Shown: piece by piece, positions 29,717-38,475 of the stretch
Layout: every line of letters starts with the position of its first letter
Numbering within the stretch: position 1 is the first letter of the stretch
Source of the DNA: Chloroflexota bacterium
GTDB lineage: Bacteria; Chloroflexota; Anaerolineae; Anaerolineales; Villigracilaceae
Reading direction: 5' to 3'
DNA length: 64,000 nt
Assembly (NCBI GenBank): GCA_023459215.1
Contig: JAEWVF010000074.1
Coordinates: 27,044-91,043 of the forward strand
The notes under the pieces: generated by a model
The model's database searches: none
Seen by the model: the letters and a program-made list of their open reading frames with translations, nothing else
What the model was told of the DNA's origin: nothing
Made by a program: the position numbers and the translations under genes

Positions 29717-31600
29717 ATGACCCAGCCGCCTGAAACAGGAAACGCAGGTACAGGATTCCAACGCAAGGGAAATCGTCCGCCACTCTGGCGGATTGTCGCT
29801 TTTGCCGTATTGGGATTCATGCTCCTCTGCGCCGGCTTGTGGGCATTGGTATTTTTCGAAGCGGGGATTTTTGCCAACCAGGATGGGCCAAACCTGACTG
29901 CAACGGCCCTGGCCGCAAACAACCAGGCCTGTCAGCAATTGGTTGAGCGCGCCATGCAGGAATCAGATACCTACTGCAAAAATATCGGCACCAACCAGCT
30001 TTGCTACGGAAATTTCTCGGTCGAAGCCGAATTGGCCGAAGGCGTGGCCGGACGTTTTGCCCAGCGCGGGGATGTCATCGATGTCGACGACCTGCGCCGC
30101 CTGTCCGCTGCGCCGCTGGATGTTGCCAAACAGGCCTGGGGCATCGCCATTTTCAAGGTGATGGCCAACCTGCCGCGTTCCCTGCCTGGACAAACCGTCA
30201 CCTTGCTCGTTTTCGGCAACACCACGCTCGACAAGGAAGGCCCCGGGCTGCAAACCTTCTACTTCTTTAGCGATACCGGGCAGGTGATTTGCGATGCCGT
30301 CCCGTTCGACGGGCTGCTGATTACCATGCCAGACGGGGTCGGGGCGACCTTCAACATCAACGGTTCCGAACTGGTGCTGACCGGCACCGCCAGCATCACC
30401 GCCGCCCAGGGCGAGGGCATGAACATCAGCCTGTACAGCGGCTCCGCCCAGGTAACTGCCGATGGTGAGACCCAGGTGTTTGGCCCCGGGGAGCAAGTTT
30501 CGATTCCCCTGGGCGGCGAAAACGGCCTCGACCCGGTCGGCCCGCCTTCCGAACCATCCCCAATCTCGGAAGATGAACTGGTACTATCCTGCACCATGAC
30601 CGGGGAAAACTGCGACCTGACCCCCATCCCGACTGTGCCAGCCGAAGATATAGAAGCCACGCTGGCAGTGGAGATGGAGCCAACCCTGGGCGCCACACAG
30701 GCCAGCCCTTCGCCCGCCGCCAGCCAGACCATGACGGCGCTGCCCAGCCCGACCCGGCTCCCGAGCGCCACCTTTTTGCCGCCGATCCCCACCCGCGCGG
30801 CCACCGCCACCAAAAAGCCCAATCCGAGCGCCACCAGCGGCCCGAGCCTGACACCCAGCCGCACCTTCACCCCCAGCCTGACGCGCACCTCCACCCCGAC
30901 CTTTACCCCCAGTCTGACGCGGACGTTCACGCCTACCTTTACGCCCAGCCTGACACACACCCCCACCCCGACCGTTACGGCAAGTTTGACCCCCACGGCA
31001 ACCTTGACGGCTTCCCAGACCCCAACGCCAACCCCAACCCATACGCCCACACCCACCGGCAGCAACACCTTTACACCCACGTTTACGTCGACCTTTACCC
31101 CGACCTTCACCGCCACGGCCAGCAATACCTTTACCCCAACCTTCACGCCCACAAGCAGCAGCACGTTTACGCCAACCTTCACGCTGACTCCCAGCAGCAC
31201 GTTTACACCAACTTTTACCCCGACCTTTACGCCAACTTTTACTCCGGGAACTTGCAGCGCAGGCGCTATCACCTTTTCTGGCTCACAATTAAATGTGGTT
31301 ATTACCAACAACAGCGGCGCAACCGTAACGCTAAACTCGCTGGTTGTAAACTGGATTGACGATCCGGCCAGTCAGAGAATAAATGAAGTTCTCCTCAGCG
31401 GCGCCCAACTTTGGTCTGGGAACAGTAATAATACTCCCAGCAACTTTACCTTCACTGGCACACTGGCTGACCGGCAAATTGCCAGCAGCGGCGCAAAAAC
31501 ATTGACTCTGAATTTTGACCAGACCCTGGCAACAGGTAATTACAGCCTGACAGCCACGTTTGATAGCTGTACTGTCAGTCAGAGCGCGATCCACCCTTAA
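29717..31600 (+). CDS. Membrane-anchored Thr/Pro-rich surface protein with FecR-like part
   Basis: A 627-residue protein. A basic start (22 residues) precedes one membrane helix (about 24-45), and the rest is outside. Residues 60-270 form a folded part ending in a FecR-like segment (LYSGSAQVTADGETQVF, GPGEQVSIPL). A Thr/Pro linker of about 130 residues follows (nucleotides 30850-31250). The C-terminal 115 residues form a beta-sandwich-like module, CSAGAITFSGSQLNVVITNN, that recurs as a tail in Anaerolineae surface proteins. Between FHA (7 bases) and kinase (14 bases) genes, it could be a kinase-controlled surface factor. Confidence 0.82.
   Translation: MTQPPETGNAGTGFQRKGNRPPLWRIVAFAVLGFMLLCAGLWALVFFEAGIFANQDGPNLTATALAANNQACQQLVERAMQESDTYCKNIGTNQLCYGNFSVEAELAEGVAGRFAQRGDVIDVDDLRRLSAAPLDVAKQAWGIAIFKVMANLPRSLPGQTVTLLVFGNTTLDKEGPGLQTFYFFSDTGQVICDAVPFDGLLITMPDGVGATFNINGSELVLTGTASITAAQGEGMNISLYSGSAQVTADGETQVFGPGEQVSIPLGGENGLDPVGPPSEPSPISEDELVLSCTMTGENCDLTPIPTVPAEDIEATLAVEMEPTLGATQASPSPAASQTMTALPSPTRLPSATFLPPIPTRAATATKKPNPSATSGPSLTPSRTFTPSLTRTSTPTFTPSLTRTFTPTFTPSLTHTPTPTVTASLTPTATLTASQTPTPTPTHTPTPTGSNTFTPTFTSTFTPTFTATASNTFTPTFTPTSSSTFTPTFTLTPSSTFTPTFTPTFTPTFTPGTCSAGAITFSGSQLNVVITNNSGATVTLNSLVVNWIDDPASQRINEVLLSGAQLWSGNSNNTPSNFTFTGTLADRQIASSGAKTLTLNFDQTLATGNYSLTATFDSCTVSQSAIHP
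30850..31250 (+). repeat. Coding tandem repeats (Thr-Pro linker)
   Basis: About 400 bases of degenerate 6- to 24-base units encode TPTFTPSLTRTFTP-like stretches. Units differ in synonymous positions, so it is old or purified at the protein level rather than freshly expanded. It is a surface-exposed linker, not a CRISPR or minisatellite of other kind. Confidence 0.85.
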
Positions 31601-31614
31601 ACATCGCCAATCCA

Positions 31615-33870
31615 ATGCCAGAACTCCCCTTCAACCGCATCAACGAAATCCGCTCCGGACAGGGGTTCAAGCACTACCGCCTCCTCGAACAAATCGGGGA
31701 GGGCGGTCAGGGCTGTGTCTGGTCTGCTTTCGACCGTGAACACAGGCAGATTGTCGCGGTCAAATTTTCAGAAACGCCCGAATCGACCGAGAAACGCTCC
31801 CCCGACGATGTCCTGCTGGACAGGCAGATTGGCAAGCTGCTGCACCTGCGCCATCCCTACATCCTGCCAATGGTCGACTACGGCAGTTCGAATGTATTAC
31901 GCTACATCATTTCGCCTTACATCCCCGGCGGTTCGCTCGAAGACGTGATCAACGCCGGGCCGATCCCGGCGGCGAAAGCGCTCGAATACGCCGCAAAAAT
32001 CGCCTCGGCGCTGGATTACCTGCACCAGCGCGAAATCATCCACCGCGATTTGAAACCGTCCAATATCCTGTTGGATTTGCATCACAACGTCTACCTGTCC
32101 GATTTCGGGCTGGCGCGGATCATTTCCAACCAGACCCAGGCCATGCACACTGGCCGCGGGACACCCTTCTACGCCCCGCCGGAACAGCACACCCTCTCCG
32201 AAGCCACCCCGCAATCGGATTTATACAGCTTTGGGCTTGTACTCTACGAAATGTTCACCGGGCAGCTTCCCTGGCGGGGTGAAAAGGTTCTCGGCATCCA
32301 ACAACTGCAAACCCGTGAAGAGATTCCCGACCCGCGCGAACTCAACCCCGAACTGCCAGCCGGATTGACAAAAATCCTGCGCCAAATCACCTCCATCCTG
32401 CCAGATGCCCGCCCAGCATCCGCCGGACAGGCTATGCAGGCCTTGTACGAGGTTTTCCGCGCCGAACCCGTCCGCATGGCCTCGCTCGACCATTGGGACG
32501 AGAACGAAATCAAGAACCTGAATGCGCTTGAAATCTACAAGAAGAGCATCCAGCAGTGGAAATCGCCGGGCAGCACTGTCCCGCTCAGCCTGACTTCTTT
32601 CGCGCTCATCGATACCGGCAGCCAGGACAGGCAAACGTTAAACACGGATGTCCGCTTTATGCTCAATGCGGCCATCAGCTACGGTTACATGCACGAAGAA
32701 TGGTGGCAGCGCGTCGAATCCCTGTCAGACCGGATCGAGGTAGCCGCCAGCCTGCTCGGCAACGACGAGGAAGATATCCGCCAGCGCACAGCCCGGCTGC
32801 TGGCCGCAGACCTTGAACTTCATCAGCAATCTTTCGACAACCAGGCCCCATTTGTCAAAGCCATCCTGAAAGGGATCGGCATGACCCAGGACAGCGAAAC
32901 CCGGCGCAGCCTGTTGCAACTCCTCAGAAAAATCCTGCATCCGGCCAAAAAGTGGCAAAAAATGGTTTTCAGCCAGCAGGAGGACGCCATCCTGGCCTAC
33001 CAGGCGCTCGAAGACTCGCAGACAGGCGATGAAGCCGCGCAACTGATTGGCCACCTGCGCTCGGAAAACGCCCTTGAAACCGTCTTCAAGGCAGCCGCGC
33101 CCGGTCGCCGCCTGCCCGCGCTGCTGCAAACCCTGCAAACCACCGGCAGCCTGCCGGCCTCCATCCCGGCAGCGATCCGCGTTGAAACCATCAGCGAATG
33201 GATGCTGGGCCAGGCCTTCGCCACCCCCAACCGGCTAGCGCTGATTGCGCTTTCAGCCTTGCTCGGCTCGGCCCTGGGCTTCGCCATTTTCACCTACAGT
33301 GTTTACCGCCTGAACGTTTTTCTCGATACGGCCCGCTTCCTGACCGCCATCCAGCACGGACTGTTCATCGGTCTCGGGTTCGCCCTGGGAATTCCCCTGG
33401 TGCGCATCATTGTTGAACGTTTCCCCCAGATTCCAGCCTGGCAAAGGTTAGCCAGCGCCAGCCTGCTCGGCAGCCTGCCGGTGGCAAGCGTTTTCATGCT
33501 TTACCATACCCTGCTGCTCGAACGCTATGAACTCTTGCAGGCAAATAATCTCGCTAAAACCGTTCCGCTCCTGCTCGCCTGTATCGCGCTCGTGGTCGTT
33601 TGCAGCCTGGCCAGTTTGCTCAAAAAGCGCCCCGCCAAAATACTGGCTGCCGCAAGCGGGATGATTGCCGTCCAATTCGGTTCATGGTGGGCGCACACGA
33701 ATCTGGCTTTACGTCCCTTCCCGATCCTGTACTATGAATACACCTGGCCCACAGGCCAGGTGCTCATCTTGATCGTTGTTATTGCCGCTTTGACGGCCAT
33801 TGGGGCCTACGTCCTGCCGCTCAGCCTACCCGCAGCGCCACCCAGTCACCCATCTGCTTCTTCTCAATAA
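31615..33870 (+). CDS. Ser/Thr protein kinase with C-terminal membrane helices
   Basis: A 751-residue PknB-type kinase. The catalytic domain spans about residues 20-285: Gly loop IGEGGQGCV, Lys50 in VAVKF, catalytic HRDLKPSN (H143-D145), and DFGLARI. A helical middle domain (about 290-530) resembles a HEAT-like helical array (EDIRQRTARLLAADLELHQQ). Six membrane helices lie between about 540 and 740, an unusual place since PknB kinases normally have one central helix. It ends the FHA operon. Its last 50 bases overlap the end of convergent prmA. Confidence 0.9.
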   Translation: MPELPFNRINEIRSGQGFKHYRLLEQIGEGGQGCVWSAFDREHRQIVAVKFSETPESTEKRSPDDVLLDRQIGKLLHLRHPYILPMVDYGSSNVLRYIISPYIPGGSLEDVINAGPIPAAKALEYAAKIASALDYLHQREIIHRDLKPSNILLDLHHNVYLSDFGLARIISNQTQAMHTGRGTPFYAPPEQHTLSEATPQSDLYSFGLVLYEMFTGQLPWRGEKVLGIQQLQTREEIPDPRELNPELPAGLTKILRQITSILPDARPASAGQAMQALYEVFRAEPVRMASLDHWDENEIKNLNALEIYKKSIQQWKSPGSTVPLSLTSFALIDTGSQDRQTLNTDVRFMLNAAISYGYMHEEWWQRVESLSDRIEVAASLLGNDEEDIRQRTARLLAADLELHQQSFDNQAPFVKAILKGIGMTQDSETRRSLLQLLRKILHPAKKWQKMVFSQQEDAILAYQALEDSQTGDEAAQLIGHLRSENALETVFKAAAPGRRLPALLQTLQTTGSLPASIPAAIRVETISEWMLGQAFATPNRLALIALSALLGSALGFAIFTYSVYRLNVFLDTARFLTAIQHGLFIGLGFALGIPLVRIIVERFPQIPAWQRLASASLLGSLPVASVFMLYHTLLLERYELLQANNLAKTVPLLLACIALVVVCSLASLLKKRPAKILAAASGMIAVQFGSWWAHTNLALRPFPILYYEYTWPTGQVLILIVVIAALTAIGAYVLPLSLPAAPPSHPSASSQ

Positions 33871-34732
33871 GCGCCAGCCCGTGCTTCCTGGCCGCCGCGG
33901 CCACATCGTCTGCCAGGTGTTCGAGAATGCCTGACAAAATCAGTGTGCCGCCGGGCGCAACCAGTTCAGCCAAACCAGCCTCGAACAGGCGGATCAAGAC
34001 CGGGCCAAGGATGTTGGCCAGCACCAGCGGCGCAGACGTATCCCCAAACTGACCGGCGCGGATTTCAGCCACCGACCCCAACCCCAACCGAAACGCCTCG
34101 CTATCGACGCCGTTATTCAGGGCATTTTCGCGGCTGTTGACAATCGAGGCCTCGTCGATATCCACACCCAGGGCCGATTTTGCGCTGAGCTTCAGCGCAG
34201 CAATCGCCAAAATCCCCGAACCGCAGCCCACATCCATGACCAGCGGACAATCCTCCGGCAGGCATTCCTCCAAAAACTCGAGGCAGAGTTGGGTGGTTGG
34301 GTGCGTCCCGGTGCCGAAGGCCATCCCCGGATCGATTTTGATGGGCACGCGCTGCGGCTCGGGGGATTCCATCCAGGCGGGAACAATCACCAGCTTCCTG
34401 CCAATCGGAATCGGCTGGTAACGCGCCTTCCAGGCCTCCATCCAGTTCTGATCAGCAACAGGCGTAAAAACCGGAGCCGGCAGCGGCTGAATCATGCCCA
34501 GGTAATAAAGCGATTCTTCCAGCTTCTGGCGGGTATCTTCCAGGGTCTCGTCGGCGACCAGGTAAGCGCGCACGGTAATATCGCCGACCGGCGTGCCTTC
34601 ATCTTCATCATCCATAAATTTAACTGCCTGCTCGGTGACAACGCCATTCGGCGCAAAACGAGCCAGCACATCGGCTACAGCTTCGGCCAGTTCGCCGTTG
34701 ACCGTCAGGGAAACTTCCAACCAATTTGACAT
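33821..34732 (-). CDS. prmA: Ribosomal protein L11 methyltransferase
   Basis: A 303-residue PrmA, which trimethylates ribosomal protein L11. The N-terminal substrate-recognition domain covers about residues 1-100 (NWLEVSLTVNGELAEAVADV). The catalytic part has the family mark AFGTGTHPTTQLCLEFLEE, the SAM motif VMDVGCGSGILAIAALKL, and VLANILGPVLIRL. The stop codon lies 50 bases inside the convergent kinase gene, so both C-termini share DNA. ATG 34732 begins just where family similarity starts. Confidence 0.95.
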   Translation of the reverse strand: MSNWLEVSLTVNGELAEAVADVLARFAPNGVVTEQAVKFMDDEDEGTPVGDITVRAYLVADETLEDTRQKLEESLYYLGMIQPLPAPVFTPVADQNWMEAWKARYQPIPIGRKLVIVPAWMESPEPQRVPIKIDPGMAFGTGTHPTTQLCLEFLEECLPEDCPLVMDVGCGSGILAIAALKLSAKSALGVDIDEASIVNSRENALNNGVDSEAFRLGLGSVAEIRAGQFGDTSAPLVLANILGPVLIRLFEAGLAELVAPGGTLILSGILEHLADDVAAAARKHGLALIEKKQMGDWVALRVG

Positions 34733-34792
34733 AAGACAACCTTTTTATGAGATTTTAGCAGAATGATTTTACCAGCCATCGGCCAAAGCGGT

Positions 34793-34798
34793 TATAAT
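34793..34798 (+). promoter_or_regulatory. -10 box of the second phosphofructokinase gene
   Basis: TATAAT lies 40 bases before the ATG at 34839. The only -35-like word (TTTACC, 34768-34773) is 19 bases away, so the -35 is weak. Confidence 0.45.
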
Positions 34799-34838
34799 GC
34801 TGTGCGTGAATTTTTGAACTTATACTGGAGATTGTTCT

Positions 34839-35960
34839 ATGACCCAAGAAATGCGCCCCATCAAACGAGTTGCCATCAGCACCGGCGGCGGCGACGCCCC
34901 CGGTTTGAATGCTGTTATTCGCGCTGCTGTTCTCTCCGGCCTTAAACGCGGCTGGGAGATGTACGGCATCCGCGACGGTTTTCACGGTATGTTGACTCCC
35001 GAGCAGTACCCCGAAGGCGGCATCATCCGCCTGACCCGCGACCGTGTGCGCGGCATCACCCACCTGGGCGGCACCATCATCGGTACCAGCAACCGCAACA
35101 ACCCGATGCGCTACCCTATCATCCTGCCGGACGGCAGCAAGGAAGAAGTCGACCGCACCGATGAAATCGTGCGTGCTTTCGCCCTGCATGGTCTGGACGC
35201 CCTGATTACCGTCGGCGGCGATGGCTCGCTTGAAATCGGCAATGTGCTGGCCAAGAAGGGCCTGCGCGTGATTGCCGTCCCCAAAACCATCGACAATGAC
35301 CTCGACAAAACCGATTTCACCTTTGGCTTTGACAGCGCTGTTGCTTTTGCCGTGGAAGGGATCGACCGCCTGCACTCGACCGCCGCCTCGCATGGTCGCG
35401 TCATGGTCGTCGAAGTCATGGGCCGCTACGCAGGCTGGATCGCCGTCGAATCGGGCATTGCCGGTTCAGCGGATATTATCCTCATCCCTGAAATCCCCTA
35501 CGACCTGCGCAAGGTTTCGCAAAAAATCCAGGAGCGCGAGCAAGCCGGGCGCTTCTTCACGATTGTGGTTGTGGCCGAAGGCGCCAAGCCGATTGGCGGC
35601 AATTCATCGGTCATCGGCAAAGAAGCCGGACGGGCCGAGCGCTTGGGCGGTATCGGTGAAAAAGTCGCCGCCGAGATCCAATCCCTGACCGGCAAAGAAA
35701 CCCGCGTGGTTGTCTTGGGTCACCTGCTACGCGGTGGAACGCCCACCGCCTTTGACCGTGTCATCGCCCTGCGCTTTGGCGCAGCCGCCGTCCGCGCGCT
35801 GGAGCAGGGTCTTTCGAATGTTATGGTTGCCCTGAACGGCCAGCAAATGAATTTTGTGCCGATCGAAGAAGCCCACGGGCAGATGAAGTCTGTGCCCATC
35901 AACAGCGACATCATCCAGACCGCCAAAGATTTGGGCATCAGCTTCTGCGAGCCGGATTAA
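34839..35960 (+). CDS. 6-phosphofructokinase (second copy)
   Basis: A 373-residue phosphofructokinase, paralogue of the one at 17 kb. Blocks: STGGGDAPGLNAVIR, GGDGSLEIGN, PKTIDNDL, MGRYAGWIA. As in the other copy, the specificity pair is Gly (GGDGS) and Lys (PKTIDND), the combination expected for an ATP-using enzyme of the mixed-substrate group. The first ten residues differ, and the gene stands alone with its own -10 box and terminator, so the two copies are regulated separately. It may be the main glycolytic form or work with a different acceptor; sequence alone cannot say. Confidence 0.92.
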   Translation: MTQEMRPIKRVAISTGGGDAPGLNAVIRAAVLSGLKRGWEMYGIRDGFHGMLTPEQYPEGGIIRLTRDRVRGITHLGGTIIGTSNRNNPMRYPIILPDGSKEEVDRTDEIVRAFALHGLDALITVGGDGSLEIGNVLAKKGLRVIAVPKTIDNDLDKTDFTFGFDSAVAFAVEGIDRLHSTAASHGRVMVVEVMGRYAGWIAVESGIAGSADIILIPEIPYDLRKVSQKIQEREQAGRFFTIVVVAEGAKPIGGNSSVIGKEAGRAERLGGIGEKVAAEIQSLTGKETRVVVLGHLLRGGTPTAFDRVIALRFGAAAVRALEQGLSNVMVALNGQQMNFVPIEEAHGQMKSVPINSDIIQTAKDLGISFCEPD

Positions 35961-35969
35961 TCTAAAAAA

Positions 35970-36009
35970 TCAAAAAAGTCCCCGCGATTATTTGCGGGGA
36001 CTTTTTTGA
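35970..36009. terminator. Bidirectional terminator
   Basis: Stem TCAAAAAAGTCCCCGC / GCGGGGACTTTTTTGA with a 7-8 base loop. It separates the phosphofructokinase gene from convergent thrS. Confidence 0.93.
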
Positions 36010-36020
36010 TTCAGGGATGT

Positions 36021-37820
36021 TTACAGTTCGCTCGCCCGGCGGCTGATGCGGTCTTTGACCCGCGCCATGAATTCGGACAGGGGGATGTTGTTCAGTTGGG
36101 AGCCATCGCGCATACGCAGCGACACCACGCCAGCCTCGGCCTCATTTGCGCCGATCACCACCATGTACGGCACCTTCATCAACTGCGCCTGGCGGATTTT
36201 GCCATTCATACGGTCCGTGCCCAGGTCGGCGTTAACCCGCACCCCGGCATCGCGCAACTGGACGGCAATCTGGGTGGCATACTCGTTCTGCCCGTCCGTG
36301 ATTGGGATGACGCGCACCTGTTCCGGCGCGAGCCAGACCGGGAAGGCCCCGGCGTAGTGCTCGATCAGGAAGCCAATCATGCGTTCGTGCGTGCTGAGCG
36401 GCGCGCGGTGAATGCAGAGCGGAATCTCCTCCTGTCCTTCGCGGTTGACAAATTTCAGGTCAAAGCGTTCCGGCACGGCAAAATCAACCTGGTTCGTAGC
36501 CAACGTAAACTCGCGCCCAATCGCGCTCCAGATTTGAACGTCGATCTTCGGGCCGTAGAAAGCCGCTTCGTTCTGCACCTCGACAAACGGCACACCGCCG
36601 TTCTGCATGGCGCGCCGCACCATATCCTCCGTCTTCAGCCACAGGCGCTCATTATCGACATACTTCTTGCCCAGGCCGGATTTGGCATGCAGCGACAGGC
36701 GCATGACAAATTTCTCGATCCCAAACAGGTCGAAGTATTTCTTGTACAGGTCGATAACGCCCATGAACTCACTTTCGAACTGCTCTTCCGAGCAGTAGAT
36801 GTGGGCATCGTTCATTTGCATCGAGCGCACGCGCATCAACCCGAACAGTTCACCCGATTTCTCGTAGCGGTAACACGTCCCATACTCCGCCAGGCGGATG
36901 GGCAGTTCGCGGTACGAGCGCGGACGCGCGCCGAAGATTTTGTGGTGCATCGGGCAGTTCATCGGCTTGACGTAGTATTTCACACCTTCCAGTTCCATCG
37001 GCGGGTACATGCTTTCGGCATAGTACGGCAGGTGGCCGGAGCGCATGAACAGGTCTTCCTTGGTCAGGTTGGGCGTGCGCACGCGCTGATAACCGGCATT
37101 GGATTCCATTTCCTTGGCCAGGTTTTCGAGTTCGTCGGCAATGATTGTCCCGTTTGGCATCCAGAGCGGCAGGCCAGGGCCAATTTCATCATCAAAGAAG
37201 AAGATTTCGAGTTCCTTGCCCAGCTTACGGTGATCGCGCTTTTTGGCTTCTTCCAGCATGAGCAGGTATTGCTTCAACTCGTCCGGCTTTTGCCAGGCCG
37301 TGCCATAAATGCGCGTCAACATCTTGTTGTTCTCGTCGCCGCGCCAGTAAGCCCCGGCAATCGACATCAACTTAATCGCGCTCGGGTTGATCTGGCGCGT
37401 GTTCTCAACGTGCGGGCCGCGACACAGGTCGGTGAACGTATCGTGGCGGTAGATGGAAATATCCGGTTTGACATCCAGCGGATTACCGTACTCGTCGAAT
37501 CCGCCTTTCTCCAGGCCCTCGATCAACTCCAGCTTATAGGGCTGGTCTTTGAAAATCTGACGGGCATCCTGGGCCGAAAGCACCTGCTTCTCGAAAACAT
37601 GCCCGCCGGAGATGATCTGGCGCATGCGTTTCTCGATTTTTTCGAGGTCTTCCTGGGTAATCGCCTGGGGCAGTTCAAAATCGTAATAAAAACCGTTCTC
37701 AACCGGAGGCCCAATCGTATACTTTGCTTCCGGATAATATTCCAGGACAGCCTGGGCCATGATATGCGCCGCAGAGTGGCGAATCTTGTAAAGCTGTGAA
37801 TCTTCGTATCGGTCAGACAT
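36021..37820 (-). CDS. thrS: Threonyl-tRNA synthetase without TGS domain
   Basis: A 599-residue ThrRS that charges tRNA-Thr. The usual N-terminal TGS domain (about 60 residues) is missing: the protein starts almost directly at the editing domain (HSAAHIMAQAVLEYYP; the second site TDLCRGPHVENT is intact). The class II core has MNCPMHHKIF (zinc Cys), motif 2 RLAEYGTCYRYEKSGELFGL and motif 3 IHRAPLSTHERMIGFL. The anticodon-binding domain is at the end. ATG 37820 follows AGGAGAAAG; nine more codons upstream add no TGS. A T-box riboswitch and a 20-codon frame lie upstream on the same strand. Confidence 0.96.
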   Translation of the reverse strand: MSDRYEDSQLYKIRHSAAHIMAQAVLEYYPEAKYTIGPPVENGFYYDFELPQAITQEDLEKIEKRMRQIISGGHVFEKQVLSAQDARQIFKDQPYKLELIEGLEKGGFDEYGNPLDVKPDISIYRHDTFTDLCRGPHVENTRQINPSAIKLMSIAGAYWRGDENNKMLTRIYGTAWQKPDELKQYLLMLEEAKKRDHRKLGKELEIFFFDDEIGPGLPLWMPNGTIIADELENLAKEMESNAGYQRVRTPNLTKEDLFMRSGHLPYYAESMYPPMELEGVKYYVKPMNCPMHHKIFGARPRSYRELPIRLAEYGTCYRYEKSGELFGLMRVRSMQMNDAHIYCSEEQFESEFMGVIDLYKKYFDLFGIEKFVMRLSLHAKSGLGKKYVDNERLWLKTEDMVRRAMQNGGVPFVEVQNEAAFYGPKIDVQIWSAIGREFTLATNQVDFAVPERFDLKFVNREGQEEIPLCIHRAPLSTHERMIGFLIEHYAGAFPVWLAPEQVRVIPITDGQNEYATQIAVQLRDAGVRVNADLGTDRMNGKIRQAQLMKVPYMVVIGANEAEAGVVSLRMRDGSQLNNIPLSEFMARVKDRISRRASEL

Positions 37821-37870
37821 TCTTTCTCCTTTATTCGTGGAGCGCAAAAAAGCTCATTTCAATCAGGTTT

Positions 37871-37914
37871 CCGCCGCCCAAAATGGCAAAAGGCAAACCC
37901 GGAAGAGGCGGCGG
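37871..37914 (-). other. Hairpin in the thrS leader
   Basis: Arms CCGCCGCC and GGGCGGCGG (positions about 37907-37914 and 37871-37879) enclose about 27 bases, between the 20-codon frame and the thrS start. It may affect translation of thrS; there is no T tract, so it is not a terminator. Confidence 0.4.
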
Positions 37915-37937
37915 GGCCAGTGGATGAGGACAAACGC

Positions 37938-38000
37938 TCAGCCAGGGGCCTTGCAAAAACATCCGGGTTGCCAGGGAGTGAGGGTGTGATCAGCAGTCAT
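37938..38000 (-). CDS. Possible 20-residue leader peptide of thrS
   Basis: Directly after the T-box terminator the minus strand has a strong ribosome site (AGGAGG, about 4 bases before the ATG at 38000) and 20 codons, MTADHTLTPWQPGCFCKAPG, then TGA. Three of the first eight residues are Thr. It may be a leader peptide adding a second layer of threonine control, or a small product of its own. No family is recognised; thrS starts 117 bases further on. Confidence 0.4.
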   Translation of the reverse strand: MTADHTLTPWQPGCFCKAPG

Positions 38001-38012
38001 GGCAAACCTCCT

Positions 38013-38280
38013 AAAAACAAAAACTCTCGCCCGTAGTCGGGGCGAGAGAAAATTACATTCACGCGGTTCCACCCGATTTACCCCGAATAACACAAACAAA
38101 GGGTATCTCTTAGGCCGCTAACGGGGCCAACCGTTTCCCATACTTTTGCGCCGAGTAGAATGGAGTGGAGTGGAGCCAAAGCGCAATTTCAGGGTTATGC
38201 TCGCGGGTGGTTTTGGACGGTTTTGGCTGGAGCAGGCTCTCAATCTATGGCCTTGCTCTCCCTGTCAGCATAGTTCCGTT
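38013..38280 (-). promoter_or_regulatory. T-box riboswitch of thrS
   Basis: On the minus strand the leader holds the T-box proper, GGGTGGAACCGCGTGAA (38058-38074), followed by the competing terminator (stem CTCTCGCCC / GGGCGAGAG at 38024-38048, then TTTTTGTTTTT). Stem I is closed by TATGCT...AGCATA and contains GGGAGAGCAAGG with CCTGCTCC above. On its 3' side AAAACCACC offers ACC (38209-38211), a Thr codon followed by A, as the specifier. Uncharged tRNA-Thr should favour the antiterminator and switch on thrS. Confidence 0.92.
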
Positions 38281-38316
38281 TAATTGTCCCGGTCATTGCA
38301 TTTGGGTATGATGTTG

Positions 38317-38390
38317 TGGGCGGAATAGGGCTCGAACCTACGACCTCTGCTATGTCAAAGCAGTGCTCTAACCAACTGAGCTACCCGCCC
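38317..38390 (-). tRNA. tRNA-Val (anticodon GAC)
   Basis: The minus strand folds into a 74-base cloverleaf: acceptor GGGCGGG / TCCGCCC, D-stem GCTC/GAGC, anticodon stem CTGCT/AGCAG with loop TTGACAT, T-arm GTAGG-TTCGAGC-CCTAT, discriminator A. The 3' CCA is not encoded. It reads GUC and GUU codons. It lies upstream of the thrS leader on the same strand. Confidence 0.95.
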
Positions 38391-38433
38391 AAGAAGACCG
38401 ATATTATAACAAGGGCCATTCAAAATGGCAAGG

Positions 38434-38469
38434 AAAGAGTCGGCCTTTTACAAAAGGCCGACTCTTTTT
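38434..38469 (-). terminator. Terminator of the 64-residue protein gene
   Basis: Stem AAAGAGTCGGCCTTTT / AAAAGGCCGACTCTTT with a 2-base loop, T or A tracts on both sides. It lies 6 bases after the stop of the minus-strand gene at 38476 and before the tRNA. Confidence 0.92.
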
Positions 38470-38475
38470 AAGGCC

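Noticed and set aside
30850..31250. CRISPR-like periodic sequence
   Set aside because: Repeats are short, degenerate and in frame, encoding Thr-Pro units, with no unique spacers.
30259..31311. 350-codon minus-strand frame rich in VGVKVGV
   Set aside because: It is the reverse complement of the Thr/Pro linker of the surface protein; composition only.
36006..37799. 597-codon plus-strand open frame
   Set aside because: It is antisense to thrS over its full length; thrS has all synthetase motifs, so the plus frame is a shadow of its codon bias.
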